DNA of 34,613 nucleotides from an uncultured Clostridia bacterium (GTDB lineage Bacteria; Bacillota; Clostridia; Christensenellales; Borkfalkiaceae): the NCBI GenBank assembly GCA_946055105.1, contig CAMGEK010000008.1, positions 1-34,613 on the forward strand. The letters are read 5' to 3'. Positions 17,778 to 27,951 of this stretch are shown one piece after another. The position numbers were made by a program, and so were the translations under genes. Numbering within the stretch: position 1 is the stretch's first letter; the number at the start of each line of letters is the position of its first letter. The notes beneath the pieces are model-generated. The model was not told the DNA's origin and made no database searches. It saw only the letters and a program-made list of their open reading frames with translations.

Positions 17778-18601
17778 TGAAACTTGCCGTCATCGGAAAG
17801 GACGTGTCGCAATCGCAGAGTCCGCAGATGCACCGCTTTATTTTCAACGCGCTGGGAGAGACGTGCTCTTACGACGCCGTTTCCATTCCGCCCGAACGGT
17901 TCGGCGAAAAAATCGGGGACGTGCTCGCCGCCTACGACGCGATCAACGTGACCATTCCCTTTAAGGAGGAGATGATTCCCTATCTCAGAGAATTGCGCGG
18001 CGACGCGCCCGTGTTCGGCGCGGTGAATACCGTGCTCTGTCGGGAATCGGTCGGTTACAATACCGACGGGTTCGGGTTTCTTCTGATGCTCGCGAACGCG
18101 GGCGTAAGCGTCGGCGGGAAAAAAGCGCTCGTGCTCGGCGCGGGCGGCGCTGGCAGAAGCTGTATCAAAAAGTTATTGGACGCAGGCGCGGAAACGTACG
18201 CCTACGAGCGGGATCGGGAGAGACTTGCAGCGGTTCACGCCGAGTTTCCCGCGTTTACGCCGCTCGAACGCGTGCCGTTCGCTCCGTTCGACGTCGTCGT
18301 GAACTGTACCGGAATCGGCATGCACAAGACGGTCGGAAGGACGCCGTCCGTCGCCTGGGAGAACGGGGAGATTTCGCCCGTGGACGAACGGTTGCTCCGC
18401 GCTTGCGGAACGGCGGTCGATCTCATCTACGTTCCGTCGCAGTCGGAATTTCTGCGGATTGCCGACTCGCTCGGGAAAAAGACGGTCAACGGCGCCTCGA
18501 TGCTCTTCTATCAGGCGTATATGGCGGACTGTATTTATCTGGGACGCGAACCGTCCGACGGGGAAGCGAAAAGGTTATGGAAAAAATATCGGGAGGCATA
18601 A
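17774..18601 (+). CDS. aroE: shikimate dehydrogenase
   Basis: VIGKDVSQSQSPQMHRFIFNALG, INVTIPFKEEM, VLGAGGAGRS. Confidence 0.95.
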   Translation: MMKLAVIGKDVSQSQSPQMHRFIFNALGETCSYDAVSIPPERFGEKIGDVLAAYDAINVTIPFKEEMIPYLRELRGDAPVFGAVNTVLCRESVGYNTDGFGFLLMLANAGVSVGGKKALVLGAGGAGRSCIKKLLDAGAETYAYERDRERLAAVHAEFPAFTPLERVPFAPFDVVVNCTGIGMHKTVGRTPSVAWENGEISPVDERLLRACGTAVDLIYVPSQSEFLRIADSLGKKTVNGASMLFYQAYMADCIYLGREPSDGEAKRLWKKYREA

Positions 18602-18602
18602 G

Positions 18603-19025
18603 ATGAAATTTCTGGTACTCAACGGTGTCAACCTCAATATGACGGGGCGGCGCGAAAAAGGCGTGTACGGGGTGCAGACGTTGGAGGAAATCAATTCGGA
18701 ACTTGCGGCGTTCTGCGCGGAACGCGGCGACGAGGCGGAGTTCTTCCAAAGCAATCTGGAAGGAGAGATCTGTTCCAGACTGCACGAAGCGGACGGCGCG
18801 TACGACGGGATCGTGCTCAATGCGGGCGCGTTCACGCACTATTCCTATGCCATTCGCGACGCGATCGCTTCCATTCGCGTACCCGTCGTGGAGGTGCATA
18901 TGTCCAACGTGCACGCGCGGGAGGAGTTCCGCAAAAAATCCGTTCTGACGGAGGTCTGCCGCGGAGAAATTCTCGGGTTCGGAAAGAACAGCTATAAACT
19001 TGCCTTGGAGAGTTTCCGCTTATGA
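18603..19025 (+). CDS. aroQ: type II 3-dehydroquinate dehydratase
   Basis: FLVLNGVNLNMTGRREKGVYG, LNAGAFTHYSYAIRDAI, VEVHMSNVHAREEFR. Confidence 0.95.
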   Translation: MKFLVLNGVNLNMTGRREKGVYGVQTLEEINSELAAFCAERGDEAEFFQSNLEGEICSRLHEADGAYDGIVLNAGAFTHYSYAIRDAIASIRVPVVEVHMSNVHAREEFRKKSVLTEVCRGEILGFGKNSYKLALESFRL

Positions 19026-19531
19026 ATATCGTACTTTGCGGCATGATGGGAGTCGGAAAATCGAGCGTGGGCGTGCGGATCGCGGAACTGACGGGCAGAA
19101 GATGGTTCGATACCGACGTCGTGATCAGCGACCGACACGGCAGAATTTCCGACATTTTTGAATATTACGGAGAGGCGCACTTCCGTTCGATCGAAACGGA
19201 CGTCGTCAAGGAGCTCGTTCAGCTCGATCGTCTCGTCATCTCTACGGGCGGCGGGCTCGTTCTGAAAACGGAAAACAGCGAATTGTTGAAGAAAAACGGT
19301 AAAATTATCTTTCTCCGCGCAAAGTTTGAAACGCTGATCGAACGCGTTCGCGCGGACGAAACGCGCCCCCTTCTCAAAAATACGGGCAAGACCGCGGAGA
19401 CGCTGCGCGAGCTTCTGCGAGTCAGGACGCCGATTTACGAACACGTCGCCGATTTCATCGTGGATACGGACGGAAAGACGGTGGACGACGTGGCGCGCGA
19501 AATCGTCGGGCTTTCGGAGAAACCGGAATGA
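19022..19531 (+). CDS. aroK: shikimate kinase
   Basis: VLCGMMGVGKSSVGVRIAELTGRRWFDTD, ISTGGGLVL. Confidence 0.94.
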   Translation: MNIVLCGMMGVGKSSVGVRIAELTGRRWFDTDVVISDRHGRISDIFEYYGEAHFRSIETDVVKELVQLDRLVISTGGGLVLKTENSELLKKNGKIIFLRAKFETLIERVRADETRPLLKNTGKTAETLRELLRVRTPIYEHVADFIVDTDGKTVDDVAREIVGLSEKPE

Positions 19532-20226
19532 AGCGCGCGCTCGTGACGGGCGGTACGCGCGGCATCGGCTTTGCGGTCTGTCGGGCGCTTTCAAGCAACG
19601 GGTATGCCGTCACCGCGCTCTATTCAAAGGACGAGGAGGCGGCGGAGCGCGCGGCGCGGGAGCTGCCCTCCGTCTCGTTTTTGCGGGCGGACGTTTCGGA
19701 CGAAGAGGCGGTCACGCGCGTCGTCGCGGACATGCCTACCGTCGATCTGCTCGTGAACAATGCGGGCGTATCCCTTTTCCGTCAGGTGCAGGACACGACG
19801 GCGGAGGAATGGAACAGGCTGTTCGCGGTCAACGTCGGCGGCACGTTTTATTGTTGCAAACACGCGGCGAAGAAGATGCTCTCCGCGGGGAAAGGCGCGA
19901 TTGTGAACGTCTCCTCCGTCTGGGGACAGACGGGGGGAAGTTGCGAAAGCGCCTATTCTGCGACGAAGGGCGCCGTCATCGCGTTTACCAAGGCGCTCGC
20001 CAAAGAGCTCGCGCCCGTCGTGACCGTCAACTGCGTCGCGCCCGGCGTGATCGACACGGAGATGAACGCGCGGCTTTCGGCGGAGGAGCGCAGGGCGCTC
20101 TGCGAGGAGATTCCCGCGGGCAGAGAGGGGCGCGCGGAAGAGGTCGCCGCCGCCGTGCTCTTTCTGGCGGAGAACGGGTACGTGACGGGACAGACGCTTG
20201 CCGTCAACGGCGGGTTTTTTATTTGA
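19528..20226 (+). CDS. fabG: SDR family oxidoreductase, FabG-like
   Basis: ALVTGGTRGIGFAVCRAL, VNNAGVS, YSATKGAVIAFTKALAKELAP, GYVTGQTLAVNGGFF. Confidence 0.85.
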   Translation: MKRALVTGGTRGIGFAVCRALSSNGYAVTALYSKDEEAAERAARELPSVSFLRADVSDEEAVTRVVADMPTVDLLVNNAGVSLFRQVQDTTAEEWNRLFAVNVGGTFYCCKHAAKKMLSAGKGAIVNVSSVWGQTGGSCESAYSATKGAVIAFTKALAKELAPVVTVNCVAPGVIDTEMNARLSAEERRALCEEIPAGREGRAEEVAAAVLFLAENGYVTGQTLAVNGGFFI

Positions 20227-20276
20227 AAAATTTTATAAAAAAAGAGGAGTTTTTTCTCTTTTCGTCGAAATAACAG

Positions 20277-21272
20277 ATGATGAAGGAAAAGACTTACGAA
20301 AAAGAAAACGCGTTTCTGTCGCCCTATGCGAAGAAATCGTCCGAAACCGCGGGAAGAGCGAGAGCGGAAGAGCCTTGTTCCATGCGCACCGATTTTCAGC
20401 GCGACAGAGACCGTATCGTTTATTCCAAAGCGTTCCTGCGTTTGAAAAACAAAACGCAGGTATTCTTCGCGCCCGACGGGGATCATTATATCACCCGTCT
20501 CACGCACACGCTGGACGTAAGTCAGATCGCCCGATCGATCGCGCGCTGTCTTTCGCTCAACGAGGATCTCGCGGAGGCGATCGCGCTCGGTCACGATCTG
20601 GGGCATACGCCCTTCGGGCACGTCGGCGAACGGGTGCTTGCAAAACTTTCCCCGAACGGCTTCCGCCACAGCGAACAGTCGCTTCGCGTCGTGGACGTGT
20701 TGGAAAAGGACGGAAAGGGGCTCAATCTGACTTACGAAGTCCGCGACGGGATCGTCAATCATACGAAGAGCGGCAAGCCCTCTACGTTGGAGGGAGCGGC
20801 GGTGTCTCTCGCCGATCGGATCGCCTATATCAATCACGATATTGAGGACGCGATCCGCGCCGGGTTTCTGCGCGCGGACGAGCTGCCTCCGTCGGCGGTG
20901 CGCGTTTTCGGAAAGGATACCAGCGAACGCATCAATACCGCGATCCTCGACGTCGTACGGGAGTCGGAAGGACAAGCGTTCGTGCGGATGTCGGAGGAGA
21001 AACAGGCGGCGCTCGACGATCTGCGTTCGTTCATGTTCGAACGCGTCTACGAGCACGCGAATAAGCTCATTCAGGAGAGCGCGGAGAGAATGCTCTGCGA
21101 GCTCTATACATATTTCACGGCGCACCCCGACGAATTGCCCGCCGTCTATCACGGCGTCTGGGAACGGGAGGGCGCGTCCCGTGCGGTATGCGATTATCTT
21201 TCGTCCATGACGGACAAGTATGCGATTTCGGTTTTCAAACGGTTGTTTGTGCCGCGGGAGGGCGGCGTATGA
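20277..21272 (+). CDS. dgt: deoxyguanosinetriphosphate triphosphohydrolase-like HD protein
   Basis: RDRDRIVYSKAFLRLKNKTQVF, TRLTHTLDVSQIARSIAR, GHDLGHTPFGHVGE. Confidence 0.92.
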   Translation: MMKEKTYEKENAFLSPYAKKSSETAGRARAEEPCSMRTDFQRDRDRIVYSKAFLRLKNKTQVFFAPDGDHYITRLTHTLDVSQIARSIARCLSLNEDLAEAIALGHDLGHTPFGHVGERVLAKLSPNGFRHSEQSLRVVDVLEKDGKGLNLTYEVRDGIVNHTKSGKPSTLEGAAVSLADRIAYINHDIEDAIRAGFLRADELPPSAVRVFGKDTSERINTAILDVVRESEGQAFVRMSEEKQAALDDLRSFMFERVYEHANKLIQESAERMLCELYTYFTAHPDELPAVYHGVWEREGASRAVCDYLSSMTDKYAISVFKRLFVPREGGV

Positions 21273-23041
21273 TCGAGGGAGAATATGCCGCGTTCCTGAG
21301 AACGCTCAAACAGAAAAACGCCGTCGCCGACGTCATCGGCTCGTATATCAAACTCGATCGGAAGGGTTCGACTTATTGGGCGTGTTGTCCGTTTCATCAC
21401 GAAAAGACGCCGTCGTTCGCGGTCAATGCGGCGGACGGGTATTACCATTGTTTCGGGTGCGGCGTTTCGGGCGACGTCATCCGATTCGTGCAGGAATACG
21501 AAAACGTCGAATTTGCGCAGGCGGTACAGCTTTTGGCGACGCGTGCGGGACTCGAAGTTCCCGCCTACGACGATAAGGCGAGCGAACGGGCGGCGGAACT
21601 CAAAAAGAAAAAGGACGCGCATCTTTCGATCATGCGCGCTTCCGCAAGGTTCTATCTCTCCAACCTCTATTCGGGCAGAGCGGACAGGTATCTGGAATAT
21701 CTTTCTTCGCGCAATCTGTCTCCGACGACGATTAAGAAATTCGGGCTGGGCGCGTCGTTCGACTATCATTCGCTTCCCGCATACCTCCTCGATCAGGGAT
21801 TTTCGGCGCAGGACGTCGTCGATTGCGGCGCGTGCGTCCGCACGGACGACGGGCGGCTTCTGGACGCGGAGGGGGAACGGCTCATTCTTCCCATCATCAA
21901 TCACATGGACGAAGTGATCGCGTTCGGCGGCAGGGTGATGAAAAAGACCGACCACGCAAAATACAAAAACACGCGCGAGACGCTGCTCTTTAATAAGAGC
22001 AAGAATCTGTACAACATCAACCTCGTGAAAAAGGAAAAACGCGCGGGAGGAATCTCGTCGTTGATCATGGTGGAGGGGTACATGGACGCCATTTCCCTCT
22101 ATCAGGCGGGGTTCCGCAACGTCGTCGCGAGCATGGGTACCTCGCTTACCAAGGAGCAGGCGCGGCTGTGCAAACGGTACACCGATCAGGTCTTTATCAG
22201 TTACGACGGCGATTTCGCGGGGCAGAAAGCCAATCTCCGCGGTCTGGAAATTCTCAAAGAAGAGGGTTTGCGCGTTCGCGTGGTACCCATGCCCGAAGGA
22301 TTGGACCCGGACGACGTCGTGCGGCAGTCGGGCGAGCAGGGCTATCGCGAATGCCTCGATAAAGCGATGCCGCTCATCGATTTCCGATTGCTCGCCGCGA
22401 AGAGAAAGTACGACCTGAAAAAATCGGACGAGCGGCGCGACTACGTGAAAGAGGCGCTCTCCATCGTTCGGGAGTCGGAAAGCGCGGCGGAGCGGGAGGA
22501 ATTGCTGAAAAAATTGTCCGCCGTCGCGGAGGTGAGTTATTCCGCTCTGACGCGCGATCTCGAAAACGCGCCGAAAGCGGAATCGGACGTACCGCCGCCC
22601 GTCCGACGGGAGGACGGCGCGGACGGGGAACGCAAGGCGGCGCGGTTCGTGCTTGCGGCTTGTCTGTTCGGAAAGCCTTATGCGAGCGACTGCGATCTTT
22701 CGCGAATCGACTTTTCGGACGAGGAGCATCGCGCGGTTGCGGCGTTCGTCACGGAGGGAAGAAAGACGGGGAACGTCAGACCGAGCGGTCTGTTCGAGGT
22801 CATGGATCCGGACGGAAAGGAGCTGAGCGAGATACTCAATCTCGATTTCGGCGACAATCTGGACGGCGAACGTGCGGAACGGTTCTTTTCGGACAGCTTA
22901 AAGACGCTGGAAAGGAAGTCGCTGACCGCACGGATCGCGGCGCTGAACGCGGCGTACGCAAAAACGGAACTGTTGGAAGAGCGGCGGGAGATCGTCGCGA
23001 AGATTAACGAATTGACGAAAAAATTGAGGAACGTCAGATAA
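21269..23041 (+). CDS. dnaG: DNA primase
   Basis: CHC2 zinc finger [65 protein letters not shown]. Start at ATG 21269; the supplied ORF extends upstream. Confidence 0.97.
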   Translation: MIEGEYAAFLRTLKQKNAVADVIGSYIKLDRKGSTYWACCPFHHEKTPSFAVNAADGYYHCFGCGVSGDVIRFVQEYENVEFAQAVQLLATRAGLEVPAYDDKASERAAELKKKKDAHLSIMRASARFYLSNLYSGRADRYLEYLSSRNLSPTTIKKFGLGASFDYHSLPAYLLDQGFSAQDVVDCGACVRTDDGRLLDAEGERLILPIINHMDEVIAFGGRVMKKTDHAKYKNTRETLLFNKSKNLYNINLVKKEKRAGGISSLIMVEGYMDAISLYQAGFRNVVASMGTSLTKEQARLCKRYTDQVFISYDGDFAGQKANLRGLEILKEEGLRVRVVPMPEGLDPDDVVRQSGEQGYRECLDKAMPLIDFRLLAAKRKYDLKKSDERRDYVKEALSIVRESESAAEREELLKKLSAVAEVSYSALTRDLENAPKAESDVPPPVRREDGADGERKAARFVLAACLFGKPYASDCDLSRIDFSDEEHRAVAAFVTEGRKTGNVRPSGLFEVMDPDGKELSEILNLDFGDNLDGERAERFFSDSLKTLERKSLTARIAALNAAYAKTELLEERREIVAKINELTKKLRNVR

Positions 23042-23060
23042 GACGACGGAGGAACGGAGT

Positions 23061-24116
23061 ATGATGGTAACGGAGCAAAAACTGAACGAGATCGTCGAAG
23101 GGATTATCTCGCAATACAAAATGAAGGGCAGCATTTCCACCAACGCGCTTTGCGATCTTCTGGAAAAATACGACCTGAAACCGGTGCAGATCGAACTGAT
23201 CTACAAGACGCTTCCCGACGCGGGAATTCAGATTTTCGACGAGGACGAGCGCGAAAAGGAACTGTTTGAACAGGCGTTGTCGGACATCGGATTGGACGAT
23301 CCCGTCAAGATGTATCTCAAAGACATCGGCAGAGTGCCGCTTCTTTCCGGGAACGAGGAAGTGGAGCTTGCCCAGAGAATGCAGGAGGGCGACGAAGCGG
23401 CGAAAAAACGGCTTTCGGAAGCCAATCTCCGTCTCGTCGTGTCGATCGCGAAACGGTACGTCGGGCGCGGCATGCTCTTCCTCGATCTCATTCAGGAGGG
23501 CAATCTCGGATTGATGAAGGCGGTCGAAAAATTCGACTATCAGAAAGGCTTCAAATTCTCCACTTACGCGACCTGGTGGATTCGTCAGTCCATCACCCGC
23601 GCGATCGCCGATCAGGCGCGCACGATCAGAATCCCCGTGCATATGGTGGAGACCATCAACAAACTCACGCGCGTTTCCCGCATGCTGTTGCAGGAGAACG
23701 GGCGGGAACCGACGCCCGAGGAGATCGCGGAGGCGATGTGCGTTCCCGTCGAACGCGTGCGCGAAATTCAGAAGATCGCGCAGGACCCCGTCTCCCTCGA
23801 AACGCCGATCGGCGAGGAGGAGGATTCCCATCTCGGAGACTTCATCGAAGACGACAAAACGCAGACGCCCAGCGATTCGGTGGCGTTCATCATGCTCAAA
23901 GAACAGTTGCTCGGCGTTCTGGACACGTTGACGCCGCGCGAAGAGAAGGTGCTCCGTCTGCGGTACGGAATCGACGACGGCAAGCCCCGCACCCTCGAAG
24001 AGGTCGGAAAAGAATTCAACGTCACGCGTGAACGCATCCGGCAGATCGAGGCGAAAGCGCTTCGGAAACTCCGTCACCCCAGCCGCAGTAAAAAACTGCG
24101 CGATTTCGTAGACTGA
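23061..24116 (+). CDS. rpoD: primary sigma factor RpoD/SigA
   Basis: [103 protein letters not shown]. Confidence 0.98.
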   Translation: MMVTEQKLNEIVEGIISQYKMKGSISTNALCDLLEKYDLKPVQIELIYKTLPDAGIQIFDEDEREKELFEQALSDIGLDDPVKMYLKDIGRVPLLSGNEEVELAQRMQEGDEAAKKRLSEANLRLVVSIAKRYVGRGMLFLDLIQEGNLGLMKAVEKFDYQKGFKFSTYATWWIRQSITRAIADQARTIRIPVHMVETINKLTRVSRMLLQENGREPTPEEIAEAMCVPVERVREIQKIAQDPVSLETPIGEEEDSHLGDFIEDDKTQTPSDSVAFIMLKEQLLGVLDTLTPREEKVLRLRYGIDDGKPRTLEEVGKEFNVTRERIRQIEAKALRKLRHPSRSKKLRDFVD

Positions 24117-24775
24117 TGACGGAGCGGATGCGCGTCATCTGTTCGCATCTTCCCGCAGTCGGAACGCTGGCGGACGTGGGGTGCGATCACGGTTACATGA
24201 CCAAATACGCGCTCGATCACGGATTATGCGAGCGCGCCTACGTTTCGGACGTGAGCGCGGAAAGCCTTTCAAAGGCGGAGAAGCTGCTGGAACGCGAGAT
24301 CGCGGACGGGAGATGTTTCTCCGTCTGCGCGGACGGGCTGGAAGGGCTTCCCGAACCGCCCGATTGCGTGCTCATCGCGGGCATGGGCGGGGAAGAGATC
24401 GTGCGGATTCTCTCCCGCGGGATTCCGCAACAGTTCGTGTTGCAACCGATGAAGAACGCGGACAAGGTGCGCGCGTTTCTGCTTCGCAACGGTTGCGGGA
24501 TCGTTGCGGACTATACGTTTTCAGACGGGAAATGGTACGATCTGATCGTCGGCTTTGCGTCGGGCGACAGCGTTTACTCCGATTGGGAGATCGCGTTCGG
24601 AAGAGACAATCTGAAAAATCCGACCGACGCGTTTTTGCGGAAAATCCGAAAGGAGCAACGGGATTTGCGGAACGCGCTGGCGTCTCCCGCGCTTTCCGTG
24701 GAAAACAGAGACGCTCTTCGGAAGCGACTCTACGAATTGGAGGAGATCACCGATGCGATTGACGGAGATCTATGA
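24116..24775 (+). CDS. trmK: tRNA (adenine22-N1)-methyltransferase
   Basis: VGTLADVGCDHGYMTKYALDHG, VLIAGMGGEEIVRIL; between rpoD and nif3. Confidence 0.92.
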   Translation: MTERMRVICSHLPAVGTLADVGCDHGYMTKYALDHGLCERAYVSDVSAESLSKAEKLLEREIADGRCFSVCADGLEGLPEPPDCVLIAGMGGEEIVRILSRGIPQQFVLQPMKNADKVRAFLLRNGCGIVADYTFSDGKWYDLIVGFASGDSVYSDWEIAFGRDNLKNPTDAFLRKIRKEQRDLRNALASPALSVENRDALRKRLYELEEITDAIDGDL

Positions 24776-25514
24776 GATTGCGGACCGTCTTGCGCCCTTT
24801 GCGCTGAGTCGGGAATATTGCGACAGATACGGCGCGTACGATAACAGCGGGATTCTCGCGGATTGCGGCGGGCAGGTCTCGGGCGTGCTCTTTTCGCTCG
24901 ACTGCTCGTTGAGGGCGGTGGAGGCGGCGACCGAACGCGGCGCAAACGTGCTCTTCACCCACCATCCCGCGATCTATTCCCCCATAAAGCGGTTAGGCGC
25001 GGAGGACGCGCTCACGGCGGCTATAAAGGCGGGCGTATCCGTTCTGTCCGCGCATCTCAATCTCGACTGCGCGCCGGACGGAATCGACGAGAGCCTCATG
25101 GAGGGGCTGGGCGGAGAAAATCCCGCGCTCATGAATCCGCTCTCTTCGGGCGGCTACGGCAGGGCGTATGCGTTGCGGGCGTCCTCCGCGGAGTTGCTTT
25201 CCCGCATCGAAACGCGGTTCTGCACCCGAAGAACGCTGTGCTACGGCGGGGGGAGGACGGAGAAGGTCGCTTCCTTTTGCGGCGCGGGCATGGACGAGGC
25301 GGCGATTGCGTTCGCGCTGCGCGAGGGCGCGGATACGATCGTGACTTCGGACGGAAAACATCATCTGATCGCCTTGGCGGCGGAACGCGGACTCAACGTG
25401 TATCTGATGACGCACTATGCTTCGGAAAATTACGGCTTTCGCCGTTTTTATGAAAAATTCAAAAATATGACGGACGTTCCGTGCGGATATTTCACGGACG
25501 ACCGGTTACTGTAA
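24753..25514 (+). CDS. Nif3-like dinuclear metal center protein
   Basis: LTEIYEIADRLAPFALSREYCDRYGAYDNSG, VLFTHHPAIYSPIKRL, LSAHLNLDCAPDGID, SDGKHHLIALAAERGL. Confidence 0.92.
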   Translation: MRLTEIYEIADRLAPFALSREYCDRYGAYDNSGILADCGGQVSGVLFSLDCSLRAVEAATERGANVLFTHHPAIYSPIKRLGAEDALTAAIKAGVSVLSAHLNLDCAPDGIDESLMEGLGGENPALMNPLSSGGYGRAYALRASSAELLSRIETRFCTRRTLCYGGGRTEKVASFCGAGMDEAAIAFALREGADTIVTSDGKHHLIALAAERGLNVYLMTHYASENYGFRRFYEKFKNMTDVPCGYFTDDRLL

Positions 25515-25525
25515 AGGAGACTGTT

Positions 25526-26227
25526 ATGGCTGTATTGCACGATTTACTCGAATATCAGAAGGTGGACGCGGATCTGCGCAAGATCGAGCAGGAAATTTCC
25601 GCAAGCGAAGAACGCAAGAAGTACGTTCAGGCGAAAAAGTTCATGGAGACGGCGGCGGAGAAGCTGGAAGCGCAGGATAAGCGCGCCGTCGATCTCAAAC
25701 GCGCGGCGCAGAATCTGACGGCGCGGTATCTCGACATCAAAAAGACGATTTCCGAATACGACGCGATCGAAGAACACGTCGACGGGAGCGGCGACGTCGT
25801 GTCCTATTATAAGCGGAGCGCGCAGTCGCTCGCGGATAATCTGCGCGCGTTGAAGGGCGAGATCAACAAGCTCATCGCGGAGATTTCGTCGGCGTGCGAA
25901 GAGTACGATAAAATGAAGAAGCAGACGATCGCGATGCAGAAGCAGTACAAGGAGTACAGCGAAAAATTCAAAGAGGTAAAAAATTCGCATGCGGACGAGG
26001 CGGCGGAGATCAACGCGCGTCTGCAAGCGATCGAGAAGAAGATCGATCCCGACATCATGGCGAAATACAAGCAGAAGCGCAAGGAGAAGATTTTCCCCGT
26101 GCTCGTGCCTCTTACCGACAACCGTTGCGTCTGTCGCATGGAATTCGCAATCGCGCAGCAGAGCAAATTGGAAGGCGGCAACGTCATCGAATGCGAGCAC
26201 TGCCGCAGGTTCGTCTACAAGCAGTAA
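25526..26227 (+). CDS. coiled-coil, C4-type zinc ribbon protein
   Basis: Heptad-rich central region; C-terminal CVCRMEF...IECEHCRRFVYK. Start ATG 25526 with SD AAAGGAGA. Confidence 0.8.
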   Translation: MAVLHDLLEYQKVDADLRKIEQEISASEERKKYVQAKKFMETAAEKLEAQDKRAVDLKRAAQNLTARYLDIKKTISEYDAIEEHVDGSGDVVSYYKRSAQSLADNLRALKGEINKLIAEISSACEEYDKMKKQTIAMQKQYKEYSEKFKEVKNSHADEAAEINARLQAIEKKIDPDIMAKYKQKRKEKIFPVLVPLTDNRCVCRMEFAIAQQSKLEGGNVIECEHCRRFVYKQ

Positions 26228-26259
26228 CGTTTGGTTTCCGTTCCGCATAGTATGGGAGC

Positions 26260-27279
26260 ATGCAGAACCATGTTGCCGTCATATCGCTCGGAACAATCAG
26301 GGACAACGCAAAACGGATCGTCCGCGCGGCGGGCGGAACGCCGCTTTACGCGGTCGTGAAAGACGACGCGTACGGTCACGGAGCGGAGCGGGTGGCGTTG
26401 GCGCTTTCGGAGATCGCCGCAGGATTCGCGGTCGCAACCGTCGACGAGGGCGCGGCGCTCCGCGTCGCGGGCGTCGGAAAGGAAATTCTCGTGCTGACGC
26501 CTCCGATTTCCGAAGAGGACGTTCTGCGCGGGGCGGCTTATTCGCTCACGCTGACGGTATCCTGCCTTTCCGTATTGCGGCTCGTGCGACGGACGGAGGA
26601 AACGTACGGATTCTCCGTGCGCGCGCATATTGCCGTCAATACGGGCATGAACCGATACGGTTTTCGTCCCGACCGTCTCAAAAGCGCGTGTCGGGAGGCG
26701 GAGCAGAGCGGGACGGAGGTGTGCGGCGTCTATTCGCATCTGTATGCGCCGCAGGACTGCGCACGCCGCGCGGAACAGACGGCTCTGTTCGCCGTCGCCG
26801 CGGACACGGTACGCGCGTTTTATCCGAACGCAGTGCGCCATCTCGCCGCGACGGGCGGGATTCTGGCGGGGGCGGAGACGCGCTTCGACGCGGTGCGGTC
26901 GGGGATCGCGCTCTACGGATACCTGCCCGAAGCGTTCAGCGGAACGCTGGGCGTGAAACCCGCCATGAAAATTTATACGCACGTCGTACAGAGCGGGAAA
27001 TTTTTCGGCGGCGGCGCGGGCTATGCGCCCGCCGAGCGCGAATACGGCGCGTTGCAAACGGTGCGGCTCGGTTACGGAGACGGGTTTTTCCGCGCCGGAA
27101 GAAAGGACGCGATCGGCAATCTGTGCATGGACGCTTACGTTCGCGAGGGAAGAAGCGCGTTCGGACGGCGTTGTCTCGCGATCAAAGACGTCGCCGCGTA
27201 TGCGCGGGAACACGGAACGATCGTCTACGAAGCGCTTTGCAATATTGCCCGAAAGGCGGAGAAACGATATGTCGAATGA
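26260..27279 (+). CDS. alr: alanine racemase
   Basis: LYAVVKDDAYGHGAERVA, AHIAVNTGMNRYGFRPD, RSGIALYGYLP, IGNLCMD. Confidence 0.94.
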   Translation: MQNHVAVISLGTIRDNAKRIVRAAGGTPLYAVVKDDAYGHGAERVALALSEIAAGFAVATVDEGAALRVAGVGKEILVLTPPISEEDVLRGAAYSLTLTVSCLSVLRLVRRTEETYGFSVRAHIAVNTGMNRYGFRPDRLKSACREAEQSGTEVCGVYSHLYAPQDCARRAEQTALFAVAADTVRAFYPNAVRHLAATGGILAGAETRFDAVRSGIALYGYLPEAFSGTLGVKPAMKIYTHVVQSGKFFGGGAGYAPAEREYGALQTVRLGYGDGFFRAGRKDAIGNLCMDAYVREGRSAFGRRCLAIKDVAAYAREHGTIVYEALCNIARKAEKRYVE

Positions 27280-27829
27280 CAGAGCGGAGCGGGAACGGCT
27301 TCGCAAAGAGATCGCCGCGTTGCGCGGTACGTTCAAAACCGCGGAAGCGGAAGAAAAAATCGTGCGGAACTTCTTCTCCTCGCCCTATGCGGAGAGGGGG
27401 AGTTTTTTCGTGTATCATGCGGTTCGGACGGAAGCGGATACTTCCGCGCTCATCGCGCGCCTGCTTGCGGCGGGAAAAACCGTCTGTCTGCCCCGCGTAT
27501 TCGGACGGGAAATGCGCGCCGTGCGTTTCCGTTCGGGCGACGCGCTCGTATCGGGCGCGTTCGGGATCGCGGAGCCGACGGGCGAACGGGACGAGCCGTG
27601 CGAGGTCGCGCTGACGCCGTTGCTTGCGGCGGACTTATCCGGCACGCGTCTCGGCTACGGCGGCGGGTACTACGACCGTTATTTTGCGGCGCATCCGACG
27701 ACGGCGCGCGTCGGGATCTGTTTTGAAGGACAAGTCGTCTCCCGAATCCCCCGTTCGGCGTGGGACGTGCCGCTCGACGCGCTGATTACCGAAGCGGGAG
27801 TCTATCGTTTTCGGGAGAAAGAAGGGTGA
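27269..27829 (+). CDS. 5-formyltetrahydrofolate cyclo-ligase
   Basis: LLAAGKTVCLPRVFGREM, GTRLGYGGGYYDRYFA, VPLDALITEAGVY. Start ATG 27269, overlapping alr. Confidence 0.92.
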   Translation: MSNDRAERERLRKEIAALRGTFKTAEAEEKIVRNFFSSPYAERGSFFVYHAVRTEADTSALIARLLAAGKTVCLPRVFGREMRAVRFRSGDALVSGAFGIAEPTGERDEPCEVALTPLLAADLSGTRLGYGGGYYDRYFAAHPTTARVGICFEGQVVSRIPRSAWDVPLDALITEAGVYRFREKEG

Positions 27830-27853
27830 AAAAACCGCCCTTGCGGGAAGCGC

Positions 27854-27882
27854 TTGACAGACGGGCGGGAATCGGATATAAT
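27854..27882 (+). promoter_or_regulatory. consensus sigma-A promoter
   Basis: Perfect TTGACA (27854-27859), 17-bp spacer, perfect TATAAT (27877-27882). Confidence 0.85.
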
Positions 27883-27890
27883 AAGGTTTA

Positions 27891-27911
27891 TCCCGACGTT
27901 CCGCGTCGGGA
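27891..27911 (+). promoter_or_regulatory. 5'-terminal leader stem-loop
   Basis: TCCCGACG-TTCCG-CGTCGGGA, 8-bp perfect stem beginning about 2 nt after the predicted +1. Confidence 0.55.
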
Positions 27912-27951
27912 ATGCGGCGGGGTCCCGTCGTTGTTTCAAACGGAGGTTTGT

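Noticed and set aside
20227-20276. AT-rich hairpin AAAAGAG...CTCTTTT and missing SD before dgt
   Set aside because: Short stem, weak as a terminator; no -10 at leaderless spacing and GAGGAG is about 28 nt from the ATG, so the start mechanism is unclear. Not strong enough to report as a finding.
21194-22729. 511-aa minus-strand ORF antisense to dnaG
   Set aside because: Antisense shadow; dnaG is clear from its zinc finger and TOPRIM motifs.
25989-27614. 541-aa plus-strand ORF in an alternative frame across alr
   Set aside because: Arg/Gly-rich frame-shifted translation overlapping the zinc ribbon gene, alr and the cyclo-ligase.
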